A stretch of DNA of 37,884 nt, taken from NCBI GenBank assembly GCA_964509335.1, contig CAZDXB010000026.1:1-37884 (forward strand). Reading direction: 5' to 3'. The stretch is from CAZDXB01 sp964509335 (GTDB lineage Bacteria > Bacteroidota > Ignavibacteria > Kapaibacteriales > UBA2268). Shown here piece by piece: positions 7,928-15,094 of this stretch; within the stretch, counting starts at the first letter, position 1; every line of letters starts with the position of its first letter. The notes beneath the pieces were generated by a model, which was given only the letters and a program-made list of their open reading frames with translations, did not search any database and was not told where the DNA came from. The position numbers and the translations under genes were made by a program.

Positions 7928-10900
7928 TTATCTATTCACCATTACTTTTATCGCTCGTTTCTCCGTTCCGTGCGTTATTAATATGAAGTAAACTCCGTTT
8001 GCAACGTCGCCGCAATGCCAAGTAAGAATTCCGCTATACGGTTTTTCTTTTCTAATAGTAATATCGTTACCGCCGCCGACTATGTTCCCGTATGTATCTA
8101 TAATTTCAATTTTATCGTTGTTAATATCTTTGCTTGTGTCCCAGTATATCAGAGCGTTCGCTATATTCTTTGACGGCGTCGGATATGGCGGAAAAGTATA
8201 TAGATAGTTGCGTTTTTCTATTGAATTATCGACGACCGAAGTCGAAGTGTCAATTCCTTCGCCTGTAATATACGTTGCCTTATCGTCGCCGGAAGCGTTG
8301 GAATGAAAGATTATGCTGTCGCTGTAAACTTTAGCTTCACTAGGACTAAAATACGCGGTATATTCGTAATTTCCCTCGGGTTCGACGACGATTGGGTTCA
8401 AAGAATCTATCTCCGGCAAATTTGTCGAAAACGCCGAGTCGGTCAATTCCGAATAGCCGATTATTTTTAATTCGGCATCGGACGAGACGTTGCGAATCTT
8501 TAATTTTTTAGGCAAACTATACGTATGACTTATGTCGTATTCCCCGAAATTGCAATCTTCCGCTTGTATTACCGGCAAAGCGAATCCTTCGCCCCTGAAA
8601 TACGATACGTTGTCGGAATCTTTCGCGTTAGAATAGAATACTATGCTGTCGATATACATTCCGGGTTCTTCGGGTTTGAAGCTAACTTCATACTCATAAT
8701 AGCTGTTTGGCTCTATTGTCAAAGTATTGTTAGAATCGATTTCAGGCAGGTCGGTAGCGAAAGCCGGTTCGTTTAAGTTTGAAATTTCGCTAACAATTAA
8801 ATCCGCGCCCGGCGAATGATTGTATATTTTCGCGGTTTTATAAGTCGCCGCCGCGTCGGCGATATTTTTCTCTCCGAAATCAATATCTCCGGCGGCAATA
8901 TGCGGTTTGGGGTAAGGGAACTCATCCGGAACGGCCAACCAAAATATATTATGTAAATTATAATCGTCGTCGTATCTGGCGAATATTTCGTCTCCGTATA
9001 TCTTAAACGTTCTTTTGATTCTCCCGTTGTATGGAAATATCAAGTATTCCCATTTCGACCTGTCGAAAATATCGTCCGTTCGAAACAGCGTGTCCTTAAT
9101 CGCGATATACGCCGTGTCTCCCTCGCAAGCTATGCCGTTTTCGATTAGCGATTCACGATGAAATTCGGTTATTTTGTAGCTATATACCTCTTTTGCGCTT
9201 CTCTTTTTAAGGTCGAGCAAATATAAGGAACAAACCGAATCGATACGACGGAAATGAAAAATCCCCAAAGCGGGGTTGCCTTTATAATTTATTTCTTGGT
9301 AGTATAGCATACTGTCGTTTTCGTCGTATTTTTTGATTATTTCCCAGCTTTCGGCTCTGTTTTCGGTGTATTTGGTTTCTAACGCGCTGTCGAGATAATC
9401 GTAACAATGTATCAGAAAAGTATCCGGCGATTGCATTCGTATGTAGTATATAAACATATTTGAGTCTAAATATCTGTCCGCCAAATCGAATTCTTCGTTA
9501 AATATAAACACGCTGGGATAATGAACGCCTCTCCAAGAAGTATTATAAGCCGTTACGATTTTATTGTTATTTTTGTGAGTATTGGGATAAGGATAAGAGC
9601 AATGCCCGAAATTAATTGGCGATTCTTTAATTTCAAATGCGCGACCGAAATCATTAGAAATTAACACTTCCTGTTTGCTGTTAGTGCGGTTTCCACCGCA
9701 AAAATATAACTTTTTATTCGAAGAATCGTAAAACTTTCTGTCAAATTTTACATAATTATACATAGGACATTGTTCCAAATCGACGGTCGGTCTAAAAGTT
9801 ACGCCCATATCGGTCGTTTTGTATATTTTCGTGTCGTAATCGCCGTTGTAATACCCCCTGCAAAATAAAAAAGTAGAATCGTTTAGCCGGTCGGGATAGC
9901 TATAATGAGAAAGACCGGTAAAATCGTTTATAAATCGAACCGAGTCGTTATTTAAATTAATCGTCATTAGCAATTTATTCTTGCCGGCAATTATAACTTC
10001 ATCGTTCACAAGGGCGAAATCTTTAGGCGTATTCGGACCAGATTCTTTTTTAATACTGCAACTCGCAACTTTAACGGCAGAATCTTTATTAACAACGCGA
10101 TAAAGTCTATAAGCAAAAATATTTACGCCATATTCTAAAAAATATGTAGCGCCGTCTATAATATAGTATTTTAAATAAGAACCGGGACATTTGGTATATA
10201 CTATTTCTACGCTATCAAAATCAGACATCCTGAATATAGTGTCTCTCACCTTGCTATATAAATACCCAGAGTCGGTAAAAATTTGAAATTTTCCGTTTCT
10301 ATACGATGTTTCTCTTAAAGAAAACGTATCTAAAGGATTAAGATTTAAGTCGAATCTTATTAATTTCGACGAGTCGATTTCGACGATTAAACGGTTCTTG
10401 AAGTAAGCTAAGGAATGCGTGTAAGTAATGTTATGCCAATAAGGAATATCTCTCGTAGTCAAATTGAAATCATTGGTTTTTTCGTATTTTTTCGAAATTG
10501 TCATTAATTTGTCGTCCGACCTTAAGAAATACCCTCCCGGATACTCGATAACCGCTAGAATCGAATCCTTTAAATCGGTTTCAATATCCCAATTTTCGCC
10601 GCAGTCGAAAGACTCCGCGATTTCACCTGCGTCGGTGAAAGCAATCATTTTGTCTTTTTTTAGAAATATTTTGGCGATTCCGCCTTTTTTGAAAGCTTTT
10701 ATTTGCCGCCATCTCTCGCCGCCGTCGAAGCTGGTAAACATCGAACCGAAATCGCCGTAAACTACGATTGTGTCGCCGGCGGATTCAATCCCCTTGAAAG
10801 TAATATTTATCGGCGTGAATTCTAATTCTTGCTTTGAAAAAGCGGCGTTTATCGCAACTAAGTTTAATACAATCAATAAAAAAGAGTATATAACTTTCAT
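7928..10900 (-). CDS. Exported Asp-box/propeller protein with two ASH-like repeats, T9SS cargo
   Basis: 990-aa exported protein of unknown function. Signal peptide at 1-22. The N-terminal two thirds carry Asp-box (BNR/sortilin-like) signatures S-x-D-x-G-x-x-W, such as SFDGGERW (57-64) and SFDCGENW (97-104), with weaker copies (TTDMGVTF, SNDFGRAF), suggesting a beta-propeller. Two tandem repeats of about 110 aa follow, each with DFGE/NFGEY near the start, DLPEIDS/NLPEIDS and GEGF/GEGI near the end. This is typical of 'choice-of-anchor D'/ASH-like immunoglobulin-fold domains. The last 85 residues (YPTPSKN..., NGVYFILI) are a T9SS type A sorting domain. No catalytic motif is seen; a binding or surface role is inferred. 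It converges on the subtilase gene with a MITE-like element 11 bp past its stop codon, which does not truncate it. Confidence 0.8.
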   Translation of the reverse strand: MKVIYSFLLIVLNLVAINAAFSKQELEFTPINITFKGIESAGDTIVVYGDFGSMFTSFDGGERWRQIKAFKKGGIAKIFLKKDKMIAFTDAGEIAESFDCGENWDIETDLKDSILAVIEYPGGYFLRSDDKLMTISKKYEKTNDFNLTTRDIPYWHNITYTHSLAYFKNRLIVEIDSSKLIRFDLNLNPLDTFSLRETSYRNGKFQIFTDSGYLYSKVRDTIFRMSDFDSVEIVYTKCPGSYLKYYIIDGATYFLEYGVNIFAYRLYRVVNKDSAVKVASCSIKKESGPNTPKDFALVNDEVIIAGKNKLLMTINLNNDSVRFINDFTGLSHYSYPDRLNDSTFLFCRGYYNGDYDTKIYKTTDMGVTFRPTVDLEQCPMYNYVKFDRKFYDSSNKKLYFCGGNRTNSKQEVLISNDFGRAFEIKESPINFGHCSYPYPNTHKNNNKIVTAYNTSWRGVHYPSVFIFNEEFDLADRYLDSNMFIYYIRMQSPDTFLIHCYDYLDSALETKYTENRAESWEIIKKYDENDSMLYYQEINYKGNPALGIFHFRRIDSVCSLYLLDLKKRSAKEVYSYKITEFHRESLIENGIACEGDTAYIAIKDTLFRTDDIFDRSKWEYLIFPYNGRIKRTFKIYGDEIFARYDDDYNLHNIFWLAVPDEFPYPKPHIAAGDIDFGEKNIADAAATYKTAKIYNHSPGADLIVSEISNLNEPAFATDLPEIDSNNTLTIEPNSYYEYEVSFKPEEPGMYIDSIVFYSNAKDSDNVSYFRGEGFALPVIQAEDCNFGEYDISHTYSLPKKLKIRNVSSDAELKIIGYSELTDSAFSTNLPEIDSLNPIVVEPEGNYEYTAYFSPSEAKVYSDSIIFHSNASGDDKATYITGEGIDTSTSVVDNSIEKRNYLYTFPPYPTPSKNIANALIYWDTSKDINNDKIEIIDTYGNIVGGGNDITIRKEKPYSGILTWHCGDVANGVYFILITHGTEKRAIKVMVNR

Positions 10901-10943
10901 TTTTCGTTTTCAATTTTTATTCATAACAAAATTTATTAAAATT

Positions 10944-10987
10944 AGGGACTGTATTACAAATAAGCAAATATAATTAATACAGCCCCT
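10944..10987. repeat. 44-bp mini inverted-repeat element
   Basis: AGGGACTGTATTA (10944-10956) faces TAATACAGCCCCT (10975-10987): 12 of 13 positions pair. The direct trinucleotide ATT flanks both sides (10941-10943 and 10988-10990), as expected for a target duplication. It may be a solo pair of insertion-sequence ends. It lies 44 bp upstream of the minus-strand gene starting at 10900, so it could also affect that promoter. Confidence 0.45.
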
Positions 10988-11435
10988 ATTCTTAGTCGTC
11001 TGTTTAGTCGGGATTACAAGGCGTATTGATTATAAAACATCTCGATACTTCGCCGGTCCCGGTTTTTATCGGGCGGCGAGTCAGTCATATCAACCTCTTT
11101 GATTATTAAACAAACAACAAATTTAGCTGAGGCGCTTTCTCGCCTCGCTATACTAAATCTTTAATTCCAATGCCTTATTCAACCGTTATTCGTCTAAAAC
11201 CCCTGACTATAATCAATAAAAGCCATAACTTTCATTTTCACTTTGTTTCTTTTTGCAAGTATACCACCCAAAATGAAAAATCCAAATAAAATTTGAAACT
11301 TTTCGATTTTTTTTTGCAAAGAAATGATAAGATTTTTCCTAAACGAATAGCTTATGTTATCATCTAGCGCATAGAAAAGGAATGTCGAAGCGGACGGATT
11401 TCGGAAGGCGTAGGGCAAGCCAAAAATTGCCGTAA
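10988..11435. other. Gene-less stretch with hairpins
   Basis: About 450 bp with no convincing gene. Two structured segments are visible: CGCC..CCCG (11051-11061) pairing with CGGG.GGCG (11070-11078), and GAGGCG-CTTTCT-CGCCTC (11129-11146) enclosed by ATTTAG (11121-11126) and CTAAAT (11153-11158). Neither is followed by a T-run. A minus-strand open frame at 11194-11418 has no recognisable family and odd composition. The stretch is the leader of the propeller-protein gene when read on the minus strand. Confidence 0.4.
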
Positions 11436-12491
11436 CTAATGTTTTTCCTCGCCGGGTATTTTCAATATCTCCCTCGTCAATCGCTTCAAAAGCTTTCTAT
11501 ACTTTTTAATATCGTCGGATTCAAAAAGTCCTTCAGCTTTCCGAACGGGCTTTAATTTATTTCCGATTATTTCGTATAATCCTAATTCAAGACGCGCTCC
11601 TTTTTCTTTCCGAGTCAATTTTCCCGTTATATAGTATTCAACGTCGAATTTGTTCAATGTCTGCAACTCGAAAGCCGACGGCGGGCTGTAATTTTCAACA
11701 ACTCTCAGATTGAACAGCGCGTAAACGGAGTCGCGTGTGGCGATGTCGTAAGGAACGTATTTATCGGATTCGCGAGCCGCCTCGAAAATCGTTTCGACGG
11801 CGTCGTATGAAGTTACTACCTTGGAGTCGAATATTTCCCAAAGACGAGCGGTAGTGTCGTTTTTATATTCAATCCCGCCGACGACCAAAGGAGCCGCCGG
11901 GAATACCCTAAACTTGCCTTTGCGCTCGGAGTACATATTAGAATCTCGAAAAGACGACGCTAAAGCCCTTTGCGCCGCTACCAGCAGGCTCGGGTCGTAA
12001 AGCGGTTCTTCCTCGCTTTTCCTGTAGCGCAAAAACGCCCATCCCTCGCCGCTCGTTTTAGCTTCCACAATGTCAACGTCCACGGCAGTTATCCCCATTC
12101 TCATAGTATTTCCAAAACGCGCCACCTTCACAAAAAGGATTTTATCGGCTTGTAAGCGCTTCGCTACGTTTAATACGTTCGGTTCGCCTCCGCTATTTCT
12201 TATTAAATCCGAAACCGAATCGCGAACCGACAGCGGTATAAGTAAATACTTTCTGGACAAAAGAGCGGCGGCGTTTAGAGCGCCTTCAACTTTTAGCTTG
12301 GAAAGCTCCTCGACGCCCCGGTCTTTTTCAATGTAACCTATCATAAGCAAGCCTTCCACGTCGTATGCGTTAGGCGAATTCCGATTTGTCAGCTCCACCG
12401 TGTCTCTTTTAATATTCGCGTTGTCTTGCGCGAACGCCGGCAAAACGATAATATTCAAAATCAACGTTATTATAACCGCTTTTTTAATCAT
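11436..12491 (-). CDS. Exported TolB/FlgO-like protein with a duplicated domain
   Basis: 351-aa protein with a clear signal peptide (about 1-21, ending AFAQ), so probably periplasmic or outer-membrane associated. Two halves each show the pattern of TolB N-terminal/FlgO/CsgG-type domains. The first is VAKRLQADKILFVKVARF...MGITAVDVDIVEAK (about 109-144); the second is FDVEYYITGKLTRKEKGARLELGLYEI near 285-311, followed by a helical end. In this family such domains build envelope assemblies or bind partner proteins. I see no catalytic residues, no lipobox and no neighbour that fixes its role. It is transcribed alone on the minus strand, between a gene-less stretch and the first repeat array. Confidence 0.6.
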   Translation of the reverse strand: MIKKAVIITLILNIIVLPAFAQDNANIKRDTVELTNRNSPNAYDVEGLLMIGYIEKDRGVEELSKLKVEGALNAAALLSRKYLLIPLSVRDSVSDLIRNSGGEPNVLNVAKRLQADKILFVKVARFGNTMRMGITAVDVDIVEAKTSGEGWAFLRYRKSEEEPLYDPSLLVAAQRALASSFRDSNMYSERKGKFRVFPAAPLVVGGIEYKNDTTARLWEIFDSKVVTSYDAVETIFEAARESDKYVPYDIATRDSVYALFNLRVVENYSPPSAFELQTLNKFDVEYYITGKLTRKEKGARLELGLYEIIGNKLKPVRKAEGLFESDDIKKYRKLLKRLTREILKIPGEEKH

Positions 12492-12550
12492 TCTTTCACA
12501 TTTATTTGTTAATAATAACTCTGTAAAAGCTCCGTCCGAGCCGTCCTCAT

Positions 12551-12895
12551 TGTTCTCATTCCCAAATTGGAATTTGGGAATGAGCTTATTCTCACGCGTC
12601 CTCTCTAATTCCCAAACTCCGATTTGGGAATTTAGTAAATAAACTCAAATGTATCGGAATATTGTTCATCTCTAAATAGTATCTTCTGAAACAATCGTCT
12701 TCTCTGGATTCCCAGTCAAGCTGGGAATGACTTACAACGTTTTATCATTATTCCCGAACTCCAATACTTCCTCTCCTACTTCCAAAATTCCTATTCCTCC
12801 GCCTCGCTGTTCTCATTCCCAAATTGGAATTTGGGAATGAGCTTATCCTCACGAGTCCTATCTCTAATTCCCAAACTCCGATTTGGGAATTAGTC
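12551..12895. repeat. Composite palindrome array, copy 1
   Basis: Left member of a pair of ~345-bp direct repeats around the methyltransferase gene. Order of palindromes: type A (12555-12584, arms CTCATTCCCAAATT / AATTTGGGAATGAG), type B (12607-12632, CCCAAA-CTCCGA-TTTGGG core), type C (12708-12728, ATTCCCAG / CTGGGAAT), A (12812-12841), B (12864-12893). All share ATTCCC...GGGAAT ends. The linkers between them are also conserved in copy 2. No coding frame is supported, and this fills the gap upstream of the TolB/FlgO-like gene. Confidence 0.85.
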
Positions 12896-12909
12896 GCAAT
12901 CTATTATAG

Positions 12910-13704
12910 CTATTTCTTCTTAAAAAGTAAAATATACTCGTGCTTGAATATATAATAACCGCCTTTCAAGGCTCTGTAGCGCCACAATTTTTCCTGATTT
13001 CGCTTCGCCCGATTGTGAACGATGTCCTTGACGATTACGCTTTTCAGTATGAAATTTTCCGAATCAATAACCGCTTTCATTGCCATAGAGCTAAGCGGAA
13101 CCCACTCCGAATTTGAATATTTATCGCCTATAACGACGGCTAAATGGCGTCCCGATTCGAGTAGGTCGGCGTAACTATTAATTATCGCGGCGAATTTGGC
13201 GATGAACTTTTCGACGCTTTCCATTTGGCTCAAATCGTCGGGATTTTCGCTGAATTTTATTATGTCGTGATACGGCGGATGCGCTATTATCAATTGCGCT
13301 TCGCCGTTTAATTTTTTTTCGACTTCTTTTCTCGTGTTCTCGGCGGCGCTGTCGCCAATTATTATTTCCGTCTTTATATCTTTATCGAATAGCGACTCCT
13401 GATTGATTCTTTGCTCGGCGATTTTAGCTGTTTCCGGCGAAAGCTCAATCCCTACTCCGTTTCTGCCGAGCCTTTTGCACTCTATCAACGTAGTGCCGCC
13501 GCCTAAAAACAAATCCAAAACCCAGTCGCCTTTTCTAGTGAAGCGGCTCATAAGTTGACGCGGAATTTGCGGAACGAAATTGCCGTGATAATCGCCTTTA
13601 TGCGCCCCCGAACTGTCCCTGTTTTCGATAAGCCAGAGGCTGTCAGTCCAAATATCCTCGTATTTTTTCCATTCGTCTAAATTCAAGTCGTTTATTTTTT
13701 TCAT
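12910..13704 (-). CDS. Orphan DNA methyltransferase (N6-adenine or N4-cytosine type)
   Basis: 264-aa S-adenosylmethionine-dependent DNA methylase. The SAM-binding motif I region reads VLDLFLGGGTTLIECKRLGR (62-81), followed by GVGIELSP, and the catalytic motif IV is HPPYHDI. The tail has the pattern NRAKRNQEKLWRYRAL...HEYILLFKK typical of short N6/N4 methylases with an HPPY motif. Motif I precedes motif IV, and the segment just before motif I (GNFVPQIPRQL) fits motif X, so the order is gamma-like. No restriction endonuclease or specificity subunit is adjacent, so it appears to be an orphan that could serve epigenetic regulation or protection. It is the only gene between two near-identical direct repeats, suggesting a cassette. 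The target sequence and the methylated base cannot be told from the sequence. Confidence 0.88.
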   Translation of the reverse strand: MKKINDLNLDEWKKYEDIWTDSLWLIENRDSSGAHKGDYHGNFVPQIPRQLMSRFTRKGDWVLDLFLGGGTTLIECKRLGRNGVGIELSPETAKIAEQRINQESLFDKDIKTEIIIGDSAAENTRKEVEKKLNGEAQLIIAHPPYHDIIKFSENPDDLSQMESVEKFIAKFAAIINSYADLLESGRHLAVVIGDKYSNSEWVPLSSMAMKAVIDSENFILKSVIVKDIVHNRAKRNQEKLWRYRALKGGYYIFKHEYILLFKKK

Positions 13705-13778
13705 TTGTCAGCCGAAAGCTTGTTTATATTTAAAATTTCTCTTGTCCTTGTTCCAAAACTCCAATTTCTCCGCCTCGC

Positions 13779-14121
13779 TGTCCTCATTCCCAAATTGGAA
13801 TTTGGGAAGGAGTCTGTCTTAGAGTCTCTCTCTGATTCCCAAACTCCGATTTGGGGATTTAATGGATAAACTCAAATGTATCGGAATATTATTCATCTCT
13901 AAATAGTATCTTCTGAAACAATCGCCTTCTCTGGATTCCCAGTCAAGCTGGGAATGACTTACAACGTTTTATCATTATTCCCGAACTCCAATACTTCCTC
14001 TCCTCCTTCCAAAATTTCTATTTCTTCGCCTCGCTGTTCTCATTCCCAAAATTGGAATTTGGCAATGAGCTTATCCTCACGCTTCCTATCTAATTCCCAA
14101 ACTCCGATTTGGGAATTAGTC
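13779..14121. repeat. Composite palindrome array, copy 2
   Basis: Direct repeat of 12551-12895 in the same orientation and order: A (13782-13810), B (13835-13858), C (13935-13955), A (14039-14069, with one extra base and one arm mismatch), B (14090-14119). From the TAAACTCAAATG segment to the end (12640-12895 versus 13867-14121) the two copies differ by eye at only a small number of bases. Upstream, 13751-13778 repeats the linker seen in the middle of both arrays. This stretch contains no gene. Confidence 0.85.
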
Positions 14122-14138
14122 TATCTTTGAGCTTTCCA

Positions 14139-14429
14139 TCACTCTATAACTATCTCGTATTCCTTATCTTTGCCTTCCGACGTTTTCTCTTTCTCGATAA
14201 AATCCCTGATAGCCGGCTTTACGAAAACTTTGTCAATATCGCATTTGCTCAGGCACTTCGCCAGCGCTTTCGCTTTCGATTCTAGTGGAACCGATTTGTT
14301 CAAAACAATCACTTTTTTATCGTTAACTACGCAATCGCCGCCGCGAAAGTTGCCGGCGCCGTTTTGAATCGGAATATCCAAATTCTTCGCCAACTCTAAC
14401 ATCTCGTCGTATATTTGTTTTAGTTTCAT
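14139..14429 (-). CDS. Small conserved protein of unknown function
   Basis: 96-aa soluble protein. It starts with a helical, charged segment (KLKQIYDEMLELAKNL), then a compact GGDCVVNDKKVIVLNK block (about 30-45), and a KPAIRDFIE element near 71-79. I have the impression of similar short proteins in the Bacteroidota/Chlorobiota lineage, but I know no function. Its ATG follows the stop codon of the upstream membrane-protein gene with no gap, and the GGAGG inside that gene's last codons serves as its ribosome binding site. The two are therefore almost certainly co-transcribed and translationally coupled. The Lys/Glu-rich tail (EKTSEGKDKE) looks disordered. Confidence 0.65.
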   Translation of the reverse strand: MKLKQIYDEMLELAKNLDIPIQNGAGNFRGGDCVVNDKKVIVLNKSVPLESKAKALAKCLSKCDIDKVFVKPAIRDFIEKEKTSEGKDKEYEIVIE

Positions 14430-14972
14430 CTATTCCTCCAATTTCTTTCGTTTATCGTCCAAAGGTCTCCAAATAACTAAGAGAACGCTCGTAGCGACCG
14501 CTAAAAACGAGAGAGCGGACGGGATACCTAAATTCTCGAATCTATATAAAAAATAATCTTTGACGGACTGGTCAGAAAAATGATTGACTGCTAAATCGTT
14601 AAAAGCCAACATCAACTTAATATCTAAATAAGCGAGGTAGATTTCGACCGGCGCCGCGAGGAAAAACAGGACAAAAGCCATAAAAAGCCATCCGCGCTTT
14701 TTCAATTGTTTCTTATAAATAACGCATAATGCGATTGCCGAGACAAAAGCGAAACCGTACCCGTAAATCGTGTAATATCCACCGCTTCGGTATAGTTGGA
14801 TTGTGTTTACGCGCTCTACGTCGGAATACCAGTCCTTTAGCTGCAGAGCCGTACCGGGGACGAACAAATCGTAAGCGACGGCAGCGCGAACGATTCCCCC
14901 GCCTAACCATACAATTAAGCCGAAGGTAAAAGCCGTCAAAAATATTTTCTTTATTATCGCTTTTCGTCGCAT
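14430..14972 (-). CDS. Integral membrane protein of unknown function
   Basis: 180-aa protein with about four hydrophobic helices: 9-30, 69-86, 93-114 and about 150-168. The predicted loop after helix 1 is about 38 residues and contains YDLFVPGTALQLKDWYSD. The C-terminus is strongly charged (DDKRKKLEE) and probably cytoplasmic. I recognise no family and see no catalytic or transport motif. It is the first gene of a two-gene unit with the 96-aa protein, whose start codon abuts its stop codon, so the two products may act together. The region upstream (14973-15094) holds no other gene. Confidence 0.65.
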   Translation of the reverse strand: MRRKAIIKKIFLTAFTFGLIVWLGGGIVRAAVAYDLFVPGTALQLKDWYSDVERVNTIQLYRSGGYYTIYGYGFAFVSAIALCVIYKKQLKKRGWLFMAFVLFFLAAPVEIYLAYLDIKLMLAFNDLAVNHFSDQSVKDYFLYRFENLGIPSALSFLAVATSVLLVIWRPLDDKRKKLEE

Positions 14973-15094
14973 TCAATCCGCTCGTTTATTCGCTCTATAC
15001 AAATTTAACAAAAAGCCGTTAATCGACATTATTCTTTATAACAAAGGAGGCGTCGCGGAGATTACCGCGCCTTGCTTGATTGGGTAATTAGTAA

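Noticed and set aside
11194..11418. Minus-strand 74-codon open frame
   Set aside because: No ribosome binding site, Phe/Ile/Lys-rich composition and no family resemblance; its start MPYAFRNP lies in unconserved-looking sequence.
12910..13704. Complete restriction-modification system
   Set aside because: Only a methyltransferase is present; the neighbours are repeats and small unrelated genes with no endonuclease motif.
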